64,000 nucleotides of DNA from an uncultured Christensenellaceae bacterium (GTDB lineage: Bacteria; Bacillota; Clostridia; Christensenellales; Borkfalkiaceae), in the NCBI GenBank assembly GCA_910588695.1, contig CAJUOV010000002.1, forward strand, positions 62,001 to 126,000, in the 5' to 3' direction. Position 1 is the first letter of the stretch. Every line of letters starts with the position of its first letter. A program made the translations under genes and the position numbers. Positions 27,234 through 36,617 of this stretch are shown piece after piece. The notes beneath the pieces were generated by a model. The model was given only the letters and a program-made list of their open reading frames with translations. It was not told the origin of the DNA and did not search any database.

Positions 27234-27754
27234 TGACACAGAATCCGGTAGTAACTTTTGAGATGGAAAACGGCAAGACGTTTCGCGCGGAGCTCTATCC
27301 CGAGATCGCGCCTAACACCGTGAATAACTTTATAAGTCTCGTTAAAAAAGGCTTTTACGACGGCGTGATTTTTCACCGCGTGATTGCGGGATTTATGATT
27401 CAGGGCGGCGATCCGCAAGGCATGGGAACGGGAGGTCCGGGGTATTGTATCGCGGGAGAATTCCGTATGAACGGCTTTGCAAATTCTCTCCGTCACGAGA
27501 GAGGCGTTCTCTCAATGGCAAGAACGGGGAATCCGAATTCCGCAGGTTCGCAATTTTTTGTTATGCACAAAGATTCGCCGCACCTCGACGGGCAGTACGC
27601 CGCATTCGGTAAAGTGATTGAGGGAATGGACACGGTAGACGAGATCGCTGCTGTTCAGACCTCTTTCGGCGACAGACCCGTAAAGCCTCAACGCATGAAA
27701 AAAGTGACGGTAGAGACCTTTGGAATCGAATATGCGGAGCCGAAACGCGCTTAG
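27233..27754 (+). CDS. Peptidyl-prolyl cis-trans isomerase, cyclophilin type
   Basis: 173 residues, cytoplasmic (no signal peptide). Cyclophilin core: FYDGVIFHRVIAGFMIQGGDPQGMGTGGPGY, the active-site FHR and the GVLSMARTGNPNSAGSQFFVMHKDSPHLDGQYAAFGKVIEGMD block. Catalyses proline isomerisation in folding proteins. Middle of a three-gene unit. Confidence 0.95.
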   Translation: MTQNPVVTFEMENGKTFRAELYPEIAPNTVNNFISLVKKGFYDGVIFHRVIAGFMIQGGDPQGMGTGGPGYCIAGEFRMNGFANSLRHERGVLSMARTGNPNSAGSQFFVMHKDSPHLDGQYAAFGKVIEGMDTVDEIAAVQTSFGDRPVKPQRMKKVTVETFGIEYAEPKRA

Positions 27755-27763
27755 GAGAGTACT

Positions 27764-29200
27764 ATGCCAGACAAAACACTGTATGAAAACCCCTTAAATA
27801 CCCGCTATGCCAGCCGTGAAATGCAAGAAAATTTCGGGGATGAAAAGCGGTTCCGCCTTTGGAGAAAACTTTGGATTGCGCTTGCGGAGAGCGAAATGGA
27901 GCTGGGGCTTCCGATTACGGAAGCGCAGATCAAGGAGCTGAAAACGCACGAGAGCGACATCGATTACGCCAAGGCAGAGGCTTACGAACGGGAAGTCAGA
28001 CACGATGTAATGGCGCATGTCAAGGCATACGGCGACGTTGCGCCGCTTGCAAAACCGATAATTCACTTAGGCGCTACAAGTTGTTTCGTGGATTGTAATT
28101 CCGAGCTTATGATCATGTACGACGGGTTGCAGATTCTTTTGAGAAAACTTGTCAACGTCATGGACAAGCTCAAAAAGTTCGCTCTTGCTTATAAAGGTTT
28201 GCCTACGCTCGGTTTTACCCATTTACAGCCCGCTCAGCTCACAACGGTCGGGAAACGCGCGACGCTTTGGTTGCAGGATCTGATGCTCGATTACGAGAAT
28301 CTGCAAAACCTCGTCGAGCATTTCCGTTTGAGAGGCGTCAAGGGTACGACGGGGACGCAGGCGAGCTTTTTGGAGCTGTTCGACGGCAATACGGAAAAAG
28401 TCAAAGAACTCGAAAAGAGAGTTGTCGCAAAACTCGGTTATAAAAATGTCTACGGAGTCACGGGGCAGACTTATCCGAGAAAATTCGATTATAATGTTCT
28501 CTGCGTTCTATCTCAGATCGCGCAAAGCGCATATAAGTTCTCGAACGATATTCGTATTTTGCAGAATATGAAAGAAGTGGAGGAGCCTTTCGAAAAAAGT
28601 CAGATCGGCTCGTCTGCAATGGCATATAAGCGCAATCCGATGCGTTCGGAGCGTATGGGTTCATTGTGCCGATTTATGGTTTCTCTGCCTATGAATAGCG
28701 CGATTACCGCGTCTACGCAGTGGTTCGAACGCACGCTCGACGATTCTGCCAATCGCAGGATCGTGAACGCACAGGCGTTTTTGACGGTTGATGCGATTCT
28801 GAATATCTATCTGAATGTTTCGGAAAATCTCGTCGTGTACGATAAAGTTATTGCGAAGCACGTAAACGCAGAACTTCCTTTTATGGCGACGGAAAATATT
28901 ATCATGGAGTGCGTCAAAGCGGGCGGAGACAGACAGGAATTGCACGAAAAAATACGTCGGCTCTCCATGGAAGCGGGCAATAACGTAAAGCGCGAGGGAA
29001 AAGACAACAATCTGTTGGAGCTCATCGAAAAAGAGGAACTTTTCAAACCCGTTCACGGGAGGCTCGGCGATATTGTAGATTCCGAAAAGTTTATCGGGCG
29101 CGCGCCCGAACAGACGGCAGAGTTTATTAAAAACGAAATCGATCCCATTCTCGAAAAGCATAAAGATTCGCTCGGCGAGCAGGGAAAAGTTAACGTCTGA
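27764..29200 (+). CDS. purB: Adenylosuccinate lyase PurB
   Basis: 478 residues, fumarase/aspartase superfamily; cleaves SAICAR and adenylosuccinate in purine synthesis. Family elements: RHDVMAHVKAYGDVAP, HLGATSCFVDCNSEL, TLGFTHLQPAQLTTVGKRA and the signature SSAMAYKRNPMRSERM. RBS AGGAG before the ATG. Confidence 0.95.
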   Translation: MPDKTLYENPLNTRYASREMQENFGDEKRFRLWRKLWIALAESEMELGLPITEAQIKELKTHESDIDYAKAEAYEREVRHDVMAHVKAYGDVAPLAKPIIHLGATSCFVDCNSELMIMYDGLQILLRKLVNVMDKLKKFALAYKGLPTLGFTHLQPAQLTTVGKRATLWLQDLMLDYENLQNLVEHFRLRGVKGTTGTQASFLELFDGNTEKVKELEKRVVAKLGYKNVYGVTGQTYPRKFDYNVLCVLSQIAQSAYKFSNDIRILQNMKEVEEPFEKSQIGSSAMAYKRNPMRSERMGSLCRFMVSLPMNSAITASTQWFERTLDDSANRRIVNAQAFLTVDAILNIYLNVSENLVVYDKVIAKHVNAELPFMATENIIMECVKAGGDRQELHEKIRRLSMEAGNNVKREGKDNNLLELIEKEELFKPVHGRLGDIVDSEKFIGRAPEQTAEFIKNEIDPILEKHKDSLGEQGKVNV

Positions 29201-29212
29201 TGTATGAAATAT

Positions 29213-29242
29213 AACCCGCGGCAGTCAGCCGCGGGTTTTTTT
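29213..29242 (+). terminator. Terminator of purB
   Basis: AACCCGCGGC-AGTCA-GCCGCGGGTT followed by Ts. Confidence 0.92.
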
Positions 29243-29264
29243 GTGAATTACACAGACTGAAAAC

Positions 29265-29516
29265 ATGGATTATCAAAAAGTCCACGTAGAAGTAGAAGTG
29301 AAATTTTTGAAAGAGGGCGGAATGCGTCCCGTTCGTATCAAATGGACGGACGGAAGAACGTTTCTGATCGAACGGGTCAAATTTATCGAACGAGCGTCGG
29401 CTCGCGTCGGTTCGGTGTTGCCCGTCCGCTATACCTGTATTCTTGCGGGCAGAGAAAAGTATCTCTATTACGAGCCGGAAGAGATGCGCTGGTTTGTGGA
29501 AACGCCTGTTCAATAG
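29265..29516 (+). CDS. Small conserved-looking protein of unknown function
   Basis: 83 residues starting MDYQKVHVEVEVKF. I do not recognise a named family. Alternating hydrophobic and charged residues suggest a compact beta-rich protein (KFLKEGGMRPVRIKWTDGRTFLIERVKFIERA). It ends 7 bp inside the convergent smpB gene. There is no clear RBS or consensus promoter, so expression is less certain than for its neighbours. Confidence 0.6.
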   Translation: MDYQKVHVEVEVKFLKEGGMRPVRIKWTDGRTFLIERVKFIERASARVGSVLPVRYTCILAGREKYLYYEPEEMRWFVETPVQ

Positions 29517-29965
29517 TTGCGGTATTGTTTTATTTCGCGGTCTGTCGCGCGCTTTACGTCGCGCTCAGCGATCGCCTGTTTTTTGTCGTAGGTGTGTTTG
29601 CCTTTGGCAAGCGCGATTTCGATTTTGACAAGCGCGTCTTTGAAATATAATTTTAAGGGAACGAGAGTATGACCTTTTTCGTTGACTTTTCCCGTAATCT
29701 TGGCGATTTCGTCTTTGTGTAAAAGCAGTTTTCTGTCCTTTCTCGATTCTCGCGTTGAAAATGCGCCGCTCTTGTCGTAGAGGGCGATATGCATATTTTT
29801 CAGGTAAATCTCACCCGATCTGATTTCGCAGAAACTTTCCGAAAGAGATGCTCTCCCGTTTCTCAGAGATTTTACTTCACTTCCTTCAAGCACAATTCCC
29901 GCTTCGTATTTATCGAGTATAAAATATTCAAAAGACGCGGATTTATTCAGAGCTATTATTTTCAT
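29510..29965 (-). CDS. smpB: tmRNA-binding protein SmpB
   Basis: 151 residues; partners tmRNA in ribosome rescue. KIIALNKSASFEYFILDKYEAGIVLEGSEVKSLR, LLLHKDEIAKI and the C-terminal KGKHTYDKKQAIAERDVKRATDREIKQ are typical. The upstream in-frame ATG at 30010 falls inside rnr; the ATG at 29965 overlaps the rnr stop (ATGA) and begins at the conserved residues. smpB directly after rnr is a common Firmicutes order. No ssrA gene was seen nearby. Confidence 0.96.
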   Translation of the reverse strand: MKIIALNKSASFEYFILDKYEAGIVLEGSEVKSLRNGRASLSESFCEIRSGEIYLKNMHIALYDKSGAFSTRESRKDRKLLLHKDEIAKITGKVNEKGHTLVPLKLYFKDALVKIEIALAKGKHTYDKKQAIAERDVKRATDREIKQYRNY

Positions 29966-32046
29966 ATTGCGACCCCGTCCGGAACAAAGAGAACCCGCCG
30001 CGCGCCCCAATCCACGGCGGCGACTTTTACGCGGATCCGATCTCCGATCCGATAAGAGTTTTTTGTTCCTCGAAGTAAAAATTTCGATTCGATCAGTTCG
30101 TAGCTGTCATCAGGCAGCGTTTCGAGAGGGATCAATCCCTCGACGGTATTTTTCAGTTCTGCAAATACCCCGAAAGCGGTCACGCCGGAAACGGTCGCTT
30201 CATACGATTCCCCGATTTTTTCCGACATATATTTTACGATATAGAGCGCGTCTACGTCGCGTTCCGCGCTTTCGGCGTTTCTTTCGCAGGCAGAGGATTG
30301 CACGGCTGCCTCCTGAACAAATTTTTCGTATTTGGTTCCCGATTTCCCGCCCTGCAAAAGATAATCCTTAATGATGCGGTGTATCGCCAGATCGGGATAG
30401 CGGCGGATGGGGGACGTAAAATGGCAGTAACATTCGGATGCGAGCCCGAAATGTCCGAGGTTTTCGGGCGAGTAGGCCGCTTTCATCATCGAGCGCAGCA
30501 TTACGCGGTTGATCACGGGATAAGCGGGCAGATTACGGGAGAGCTGCAAAACTTTTTTGAAGTCTTGCGGATTGACGTTTTCGGGATCGAATTGTACCGA
30601 AATCCCGAGATCGCGCAAAAATTCCGAGAAAGCGTTCGCCTTTTCGGGCGACGGACGCTCGTGAATGCGGTAAATAAAGGGCATTTCGGCTTCCTGCATC
30701 AACGTCGCAACGCTCTCGTTTGCAAGCACCATGAACTGTTCGATCATTTCGTGAGAAATGCTTCTCTCATATTCCGGAATGGATATTTTTCCGTTGTCGA
30801 AGAGAATTTTCGTTTCTTTTACGTCGAGTTCCACGCCGCCTTTTCGCTCTCTTGCGCGTTTCAGAATTTTTGTGAGAGTGACTGCGTCGGCGACGAAATC
30901 GGTAAGATCGGGATATTTTTCCCGCGTCTTTCTGTCGCCTTCGCTGATTGCAGTCACGTCCGTATAGGTCATACGGTGGCGGGAACGGATCACGGAAGGG
31001 ACGATTTTTTTTGATATAACTTTACCCGTTTCAGAAATCGTCATGAGACAAGAAAGGGTATGGCGGTCTGCGCCTTCGTTGAGGGAACAGATATTGTTGG
31101 ATAACGCTTTGGGAAGCATGGGAAGTACGCGGTCGGGGAAATAGACGCTCGTTCCGCGCGCATACGCTTCCTTGTCGAGAACGCCGCCGCGTGCAACGTA
31201 ATGCGTAACGTCGGCGATGTGCACGCCGAGATAATACTTATCGCCTTTTTTTTCGAGAGAGATCGCATCGTCGATGTCGCGGGTATCTTCGCCGTCTATC
31301 GTTATTATCAGCTCGTTTCTCAGGTCGAGACGGGCGGAAAAATCGTTGACGGGTTTTGCAGCTTGTCTTTCCGCTTCGGCAATCACATCGTCGGGAAATT
31401 CTTCCCGCAGAGAGTGGCTGCGGATGAGCGCGGTTTCTTCCACGAAAAAGTCGCCGTCCTCGCCCAAGACTTCGATGATTTCTCCGCTTACGCCCCGTTC
31501 GCCGTAGTCTATGATCCGCGCGATAGCCTTCATGCCGTTTTTGCAGTTTTTCGACTTACCGGCAGGGATAAATACCGATTCCGTAAATTTTTTGTCGTCG
31601 GGCAGAAGGGTGCCGAAACGGGAATTGCCGCGATAGACTCCAACGATTTCTTTTTTCCCTCGGGAAAGTACGGCAAGAATTTCGCCCTCGTCTCCGTTTC
31701 TTCCGCCCACGCCGCAGGCAAGAACTCTGTCCGTATGCAGAGCGCCGTTCAAAGCGCGGCGGGGGATAAAGAGGTCCGAAAGTTTTTTATCGTCCGGTAT
31801 AAAAAATCCGAATCCGCGTTCGTTTGCCGATAATACGCCCTCTTTTGCATGAAACTGTTCTTTTGTTCCGTAGCGGAAAGAAGAGTCGCGCAAAATCGCG
31901 CCTTCTCTGTAAAGTTCGTCGAGCATACGAAAAAGACCGGCTTTGTCCTTTTGGGAAAGACGAAGTTTTTTCGCGATTTGTTCACCCGAATTCAGCGAAA
32001 AAGTTCCGTCTTTGATTTTTTTTAAGATTGTCTGTTTGGCGTTCAA
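29962..32046 (-). CDS. rnr: Ribonuclease R (3'-5' exoribonuclease)
   Basis: 694 residues. N-terminal winged helix and cold-shock domains (LSANERGFGFFIPDDKKLSDLFIPRRAL), the RNB catalytic domain with TIDGEDTRDIDDAISLEKKGDKYYLGVHIADVTHYV, and a C-terminal S1 domain (GESYEATVSGVTAFGVFAEL). Acts with SmpB/tmRNA in quality control of mRNA. Translationally coupled to smpB. Confidence 0.96.
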   Translation of the reverse strand: MNAKQTILKKIKDGTFSLNSGEQIAKKLRLSQKDKAGLFRMLDELYREGAILRDSSFRYGTKEQFHAKEGVLSANERGFGFFIPDDKKLSDLFIPRRALNGALHTDRVLACGVGGRNGDEGEILAVLSRGKKEIVGVYRGNSRFGTLLPDDKKFTESVFIPAGKSKNCKNGMKAIARIIDYGERGVSGEIIEVLGEDGDFFVEETALIRSHSLREEFPDDVIAEAERQAAKPVNDFSARLDLRNELIITIDGEDTRDIDDAISLEKKGDKYYLGVHIADVTHYVARGGVLDKEAYARGTSVYFPDRVLPMLPKALSNNICSLNEGADRHTLSCLMTISETGKVISKKIVPSVIRSRHRMTYTDVTAISEGDRKTREKYPDLTDFVADAVTLTKILKRARERKGGVELDVKETKILFDNGKISIPEYERSISHEMIEQFMVLANESVATLMQEAEMPFIYRIHERPSPEKANAFSEFLRDLGISVQFDPENVNPQDFKKVLQLSRNLPAYPVINRVMLRSMMKAAYSPENLGHFGLASECYCHFTSPIRRYPDLAIHRIIKDYLLQGGKSGTKYEKFVQEAAVQSSACERNAESAERDVDALYIVKYMSEKIGESYEATVSGVTAFGVFAELKNTVEGLIPLETLPDDSYELIESKFLLRGTKNSYRIGDRIRVKVAAVDWGARRVLFVPDGVAI

Positions 32047-32093
32047 GTTATCTCCCGTCCGCTTTACGCGGAAAAAGTTCTATATAAAATTAC

Positions 32094-32120
32094 ACGGGCA
32101 ACTCGGTAGAGCCGCCCGTA
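32094..32120 (-). terminator. Hairpin between secG and rnr
   Basis: ACGGGC...GCCCGT stem with an internal CTC-GGTA-GAG stem. There is no proper U-run, so it may be a processing or mRNA-stability element rather than a full terminator. Confidence 0.35.
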
Positions 32121-32142
32121 ACTAAAATTTCTTCTGTGAAAA

Positions 32143-32463
32143 TCAGGTCCAGATTCCCTCGAATTGCAATACAAAGAATATAATCGCAAAAAGGGCAAGG
32201 ATTCCGAGACAGATATAAGTCGCAAGTTTGAGCTTGGATTCCGTCGATCTGCCTTTGTTTTTTCCGTAGAAAGTTTCGCTCGAACCGCCGAGTGCGTCGA
32301 TTCCCTGCGAATTACCGGGTTGCAGCATTACAAGAATGATTGCGGCAAGCGCGGCAACGCCCATGAGTACAATGAGTACGATGCTGATGATGCGGTAAGT
32401 GTTATAGAGGGGAGCTGTGCTCGCAGGAATGAGTAAATTCTCGATTAGTGACTTTACGTTCAT
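32143..32463 (-). CDS. secG: Preprotein translocase subunit SecG
   Basis: 106 residues with two membrane helices (about 25-48 and 83-101) linked by the conserved MLQPGNSQGIDALGGSSETFYGKNKGR loop. The N-terminal extension of about 20 residues is longer than usual. secG-rnr-smpB is a standard gene order. The 96-bp gap before rnr contains a hairpin (see next entry). Confidence 0.92.
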   Translation of the reverse strand: MNVKSLIENLLIPASTAPLYNTYRIISIVLIVLMGVAALAAIILVMLQPGNSQGIDALGGSSETFYGKNKGRSTESKLKLATYICLGILALFAIIFFVLQFEGIWT

Positions 32464-32553
32464 ATTCCGATTCCTTTTCTCAAAAATTCACATCAAAGTA
32501 TAACATATCGTTTCGGAAAAAACAACTTATTTTAAGCAGGTTTTTGCAAAAAC

Positions 32554-32578
32554 AAAAAAAACCTCCCGAAACGGGAGG
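32554..32578 (-). terminator. Terminator of the lipoprotein gene
   Basis: Minus-strand CCTCCCG-TTT-CGGGAGG followed by a run of Ts. Confidence 0.9.
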
Positions 32579-32586
32579 CTGATTTT

Positions 32587-33003
32587 TTATTTGCTTGATT
32601 TGAAAACATCGTTCCCGCCGCCTAAAGGGGTGTAGAATACGAGAACGCAGTTTCCGTTGATGAACTCCGAGTTCTGCGCGTCTTTAACAATTCCCTTGAG
32701 CGTTTCGCTTTCGCTGATTTTCTTTTCCATCTCTTCGGTGGAGTTGAATTCGAGAATCACAACATAGTTGAGAGCGGAGTCGTCTTTGCCGAGAGCATGA
32801 ATGGTGCAAACGCTCTTATAATCTTCTCCGAGCGCTTTGGTAAGCAAAGCCTCCTGCAAATTTACGAGATCTTTGTTTTCCGACCAGCCTTCGTTTTTGA
32901 ATTTCTTTTCGATTCCGCCGTAGGTCGAACAAGCGCAGAACGTGACGAGCATGAGAAGCGCAAGCCCGATGGAACTGAAAATCGCCGCAAGTTTCTTTTT
33001 CAT
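32587..33003 (-). CDS. Putative lipoprotein of unknown function
   Basis: 138 residues; basic start, hydrophobic segment and lipobox-like TFCACS (Cys near residue 25), so it should be exported and lipidated. The mature part is about 110 residues, contains no motif I recognise and looks like a small alpha/beta domain. Monocistronic, with perfect consensus promoter and its own terminator, so probably well expressed. Confidence 0.75.
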   Translation of the reverse strand: MKKKLAAIFSSIGLALLMLVTFCACSTYGGIEKKFKNEGWSENKDLVNLQEALLTKALGEDYKSVCTIHALGKDDSALNYVVILEFNSTEEMEKKISESETLKGIVKDAQNSEFINGNCVLVFYTPLGGGNDVFKSSK

Positions 33004-33032
33004 AAACAGCCTCCGATAATTTGATTAACTAG

Positions 33033-33061
33033 ATTATATTACTTCATGAACAAATTGTCAA
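33033..33061 (-). promoter_or_regulatory. Consensus promoter of the lipoprotein gene
   Basis: Minus strand TTGACA (33056-33061), 17 bp, TATAAT (33033-33038). Confidence 0.88.
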
Positions 33062-33112
33062 GTATAAAACAAAAAAATATCCGAAAAAATTTTCCGTTGC
33101 GCCCGTGCGGGT

Positions 33113-33141
33113 TTGACAATTCGATTCCTTACCATTATAAT
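33113..33141 (+). promoter_or_regulatory. Consensus promoter of aroK-gltX-thyA-dfrA-typA
   Basis: TTGACA (33113-33118), 17 bp, TATAAT (33136-33141). Only 8 nt separate the -10 from the aroK ATG and there is no SD, implying a leaderless or near-leaderless mRNA. Confidence 0.88.
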
Positions 33142-33149
33142 AAAAAGGT

Positions 33150-33650
33150 ATGAAAAATGTGGTGCTAATCGGAATGCCTTCTTCCGGTAAAAGTACGATC
33201 GGCGCGCTTCTTGCCGAGAAAATCGGTTTCGGCTTTATCGACAGTGATTTGATCATTCGCGGAATCGAAGGGAAGTTTCTATCGGAGATCATAAAGGAGC
33301 GTGGTACGGACGGCTTTCTCGATCTGGAAGAAAGGATCAATGCGGGACTCGACGTATCCCGATGCGTGATTGCAACGGGAGGCAGCGTCGTCTATTCCGA
33401 TTTTGCAATGAAACGGTTGAAGCAAAAGGGGAAGTGCGTTTATCTTAAAATCGGAATCGACGAGATAAAACGGCGTATTCCCGATCTTGTACGGCGGGGC
33501 GTGGTGATGCGCGGAACGCTGACTTGCGTGGAAGATTTATATGCGGAACGGATCCCTCTCTATGAAGAATATGCGGATGTTTCGGTAGACTGCTGCCGTA
33601 AAACGGCAGAGCAGATCGCGGAAGAAATTATTTTGAAAATATCGGAGTAA
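33150..33650 (+). CDS. aroK: Shikimate kinase
   Basis: 166 residues, P-loop kinase phosphorylating shikimate. Walker A GMPSSGKST (8-16), the shikimate-binding region GFIDSDLIIRG, GTDGFLDLEERI and the ATGGSVVY motif are present. First gene of an operon; see promoter entry for the missing leader. The product feeds AroA, whose gene at 42570 also lacks a leader. Confidence 0.92.
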   Translation: MKNVVLIGMPSSGKSTIGALLAEKIGFGFIDSDLIIRGIEGKFLSEIIKERGTDGFLDLEERINAGLDVSRCVIATGGSVVYSDFAMKRLKQKGKCVYLKIGIDEIKRRIPDLVRRGVVMRGTLTCVEDLYAERIPLYEEYADVSVDCCRKTAEQIAEEIILKISE

Positions 33651-33652
33651 AA

Positions 33653-35293
33653 ATGGACTATCAAAAACTTGCGGAACGCCTTTTGCCTGAGAGTTATCCG
33701 CCGCTTGCGTATTATGAAGAAAAATATCCGCCCCGTGCGATTGCAAAAGGTGCGGAAGTAACCCGTCTCGCGCCTTCGCCTACTGGATTTATTCATCTCG
33801 GTAATTTGTTTGTGGCGATTGCAAATGAAAGAATCGCGCATTTGAGCGGCGGCGTCATGTATCTGAGAATCGAGGATACCGATGAAAAGCGGAGAGTGGA
33901 CGGCGCGGTCGAAGCGGTCAAAAGCGCGCTTCGCTATTTTTCCATTCGTTTCGACGAAGGGGCTGAGATCGGGGGCGACAACACGTATGCGCCTTGGTAT
34001 CAGCGTCAGCGCGCAGATATTTACCGCGCATTTGTCAAAGACCTTATTGCGCGCGGAAAGGCGTATCCCTGTTTTTGTACGGAAGAAGAACTTTCTTCGC
34101 TTCGGGACAGGCAGACGCAGGAGAAGAAGATCACCGGATATTACGGCGAATACGCCCGTTGCCGCAATCTGACGGAAGACGAGATTTATAAAAATCTCGA
34201 CGCGGGAAAACCTTTTGTGATTCGTTTGAGGTCGGAGGGGAATCCCGAACGCAAAATTACCTTTCATGACGAGATCAAAGGTGACATTACGGTCACGGAA
34301 AACGATCAGGACGTCGTCATTCTGAAAAGCGATAAAATTCCGACATATCACTTTGCGCACGCGATCGACGATCATTTTATGCGTACCACTCTTGTCATTC
34401 GCGGCGAAGAGTGGCTTGCGTCGCTTCCCATTCACTTGGAGCTGTTTTCCGTGTTGGGGTTCCCGCTTCCGCGCTACGGACATAACTGTTCGCTCATGAA
34501 GCAGGACGGTGAAACAAGGAGGAAATTGAGCAAGCGTAAAGACCCCGAGCTCTCCCTTGAATTTTACCGTCAGGAGGGGTATTTCCCGCGGGCGGTGCGC
34601 GTATATATGCTCACCCTCCTCAATTCCAACTTTGAGGAATGGTATCGGAAAAATCCCGAAAAACAGCTTGAAGAATTTCCGTTTTCCGTGAAAAAGATGG
34701 GCAGGAGCGGCGCGCTTTTCGATCTCGATAAACTCAACGATATCTCCAAAAACGAACTTTCGTCGCTCTCTGCGGAAGAAATGTTCGGCTTTTTGAAAGA
34801 GTGGGCGGACGAATACGGAAGCGAAGAGCAGAAACAATATTTTTCCGATCGTGATTATCTGCTGAAAATTCTTACTTTGGTCATGGGGATCGGCGGCAAA
34901 AAGCGTAGAAAGGATATTATGACGGCGCGTCAGAGCATGGATTTGATCTCTTATTTCTTCGGCGTTTCCGAAAGATCGGATGAATACCGTGTAGACGATA
35001 AAACGAAGCGGGATATTCTTATTGCGTTTTTAGAAACATACGACGAAAAGGACGATTCACAAGCGTGGTTTTCCAAAGTCAAAGAGGTCGCGGCAAAGCT
35101 CGGTTTCGCTGCGGAAATGCGGGACTATAAAGAGAATCCGTCCGCTTATAAAGGGAGCGTTTCGGATATTGCGGAAGTGTTGCGTATCGCCGTAACGGGT
35201 AGGGCGAACAGTCCGGATCTGTGGACGGTGATGCAGATTATGGGTGCGAATGAAACGAAAAAACGCATTCGGGAGGCGGTCGAAACGAAATGA
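33653..35293 (+). CDS. gltX: Glutamyl-tRNA synthetase
   Basis: 546 residues; class I synthetase. HIGH-like motif in RLAPSPTGFIHLGNLFVA, RIEDTDEKRRVDGAVEAV, and the KMSKS equivalent KLSKRKDP. It has an N-terminal extension of about 35 residues compared with many GltX proteins. Whether it also charges tRNA-Gln cannot be decided from the window. Starts 2 nt after aroK and overlaps thyA by 4 nt. Confidence 0.94.
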   Translation: MDYQKLAERLLPESYPPLAYYEEKYPPRAIAKGAEVTRLAPSPTGFIHLGNLFVAIANERIAHLSGGVMYLRIEDTDEKRRVDGAVEAVKSALRYFSIRFDEGAEIGGDNTYAPWYQRQRADIYRAFVKDLIARGKAYPCFCTEEELSSLRDRQTQEKKITGYYGEYARCRNLTEDEIYKNLDAGKPFVIRLRSEGNPERKITFHDEIKGDITVTENDQDVVILKSDKIPTYHFAHAIDDHFMRTTLVIRGEEWLASLPIHLELFSVLGFPLPRYGHNCSLMKQDGETRRKLSKRKDPELSLEFYRQEGYFPRAVRVYMLTLLNSNFEEWYRKNPEKQLEEFPFSVKKMGRSGALFDLDKLNDISKNELSSLSAEEMFGFLKEWADEYGSEEQKQYFSDRDYLLKILTLVMGIGGKKRRKDIMTARQSMDLISYFFGVSERSDEYRVDDKTKRDILIAFLETYDEKDDSQAWFSKVKEVAAKLGFAAEMRDYKENPSAYKGSVSDIAEVLRIAVTGRANSPDLWTVMQIMGANETKKRIREAVETK

Positions 35294-36120
35294 GCAGAGC
35301 AGACGAGATTTTTATCGGGAATTGCAAAGATATTATTCGGAATGGCGTATGGGATACGGAACTTGACGTCCGTCCCCGATGGGAGGACGGCGCGCCCGCG
35401 CATACCGTAAAAAAATTCGGGATTGTCAACCGTTATAATTTGCAGGAAGAATTTCCGATTTTAACGATCCGACGCACGGCGTTTAAGTCCTGCGTGGACG
35501 AGCTTCTTTGGATCTGGCAGAAAAAGAGCAATAATATTCACGACTTAAAGTCGCATATCTGGGATAGCTGGGCGGACGAAAAAGGCAGTATCGGCAAGGC
35601 TTACGGGTATCAGCTCGGAAAAAAAGCGATTTATAAAGAGGGGGAATTCGATCAGGTGGATCGAGTTCTGTTCGATCTGAAACATAATCCCGCGTCGCGC
35701 AGGATTATGACGAATATCTATAATTTCGAGGACTTGCACGAAATGAATCTTTATCCGTGCGCCTATTCTATGACGTTCAATGTTTCGGGCGATACGCTTA
35801 ACGGGATTCTGAATCAGCGTTCCAACGATATGCTGACGGCAAATAACTGGAACGTCGTACAGTATGCGGTGCTTCTTATCATGTTTGCCAAGGTCAGCGG
35901 TTTCAAGGCAGGGGAACTTGTGCATGTGATTGCGGACGCCCATCTCTATGACAGACATCTGCCGATCGTGGAGGAAGTGATGAAAAATCCGTTAAAGCCC
36001 GCGCCGAAACTTGTCGTCGATCCTTCCGTGACGAATTTTTATGACTTCACGGTGGATTCGTTCGAACTGAAAGATTACGATTATTCCAAACTTGAAACAA
36101 AAATACCGGTGGCAATATGA
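35290..36120 (+). CDS. thyA: Thymidylate synthase ThyA
   Basis: 276 residues; methylates dUMP using methylene-THF. Catalytic Cys157 in LYPCAYSMTF and the dUMP site NQRSNDMLTANNWNVVQYAVL are present; the usual 'PPC' and 'QRSCD' are variant, as in many clostridial enzymes. The dihydrofolate it produces is recycled by DfrA, whose gene overlaps by 4 nt; dUMP can come from ComEB. Confidence 0.94.
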   Translation: MSRADEIFIGNCKDIIRNGVWDTELDVRPRWEDGAPAHTVKKFGIVNRYNLQEEFPILTIRRTAFKSCVDELLWIWQKKSNNIHDLKSHIWDSWADEKGSIGKAYGYQLGKKAIYKEGEFDQVDRVLFDLKHNPASRRIMTNIYNFEDLHEMNLYPCAYSMTFNVSGDTLNGILNQRSNDMLTANNWNVVQYAVLLIMFAKVSGFKAGELVHVIADAHLYDRHLPIVEEVMKNPLKPAPKLVVDPSVTNFYDFTVDSFELKDYDYSKLETKIPVAI

Positions 36121-36617
36121 AAGCGATTTTTCACGCAGACAGAAATTGGGGGATCGGAAAAAGCAACGATTTGATGTTTTCTCTGCCCAAGGATATGAAA
36201 TTTTTCCGCGAAACGACGAAGGGAAAGGTCGTTGTGATGGGACTGAATACGTTAAAATCCTTCCCCGACGGTAAGCCGCTCAAAAACAGAGTCAACATCG
36301 TGCTCAGTCTCGAAGATGTGGATGAAGATGTGATTACGGTTCACAATTTTGAGGAGTTATTCGAAGAGCTTGAAAAATATCCCGCAGACGACGTGTTCGT
36401 AATCGGCGGCGCAAGCGTGTACAGAGCGCTGATTCCCTATTGTACCGACGTGCTTGTAACGAAAGTCGACGCCTCGGGCGGAGCGGATACTTTTGTTCCG
36501 AATCTCGATGAGGAAGAGGGTTTCCGTCTGGAATTTGAGAGCGAACCGCAGAACGACAACGGATACACAATCAGGTTCTGCACTTATCACAACGATGTTC
36601 CGAAAGAGGTAAAATAG
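36117..36617 (+). CDS. dfrA: Dihydrofolate reductase
   Basis: 166 residues. MKAIFHADRNWGIGKSNDLMFSLPKDMKFF (folate/NADPH site), VVMGLNTLKSF and FVIGGASVYRALIPY are typical DHFR elements. Coupled to thyA by a 4-nt overlap. The stop is immediately followed by the typA ATG. Confidence 0.95.
   Translation: MKAIFHADRNWGIGKSNDLMFSLPKDMKFFRETTKGKVVVMGLNTLKSFPDGKPLKNRVNIVLSLEDVDEDVITVHNFEELFEELEKYPADDVFVIGGASVYRALIPYCTDVLVTKVDASGGADTFVPNLDEEEGFRLEFESEPQNDNGYTIRFCTYHNDVPKEVK

Noticed and set aside
28715..28735. GGTTCGA-like tRNA T-loop sequence
   Set aside because: It lies within purB in frame, without an acceptor stem or other tRNA arms.
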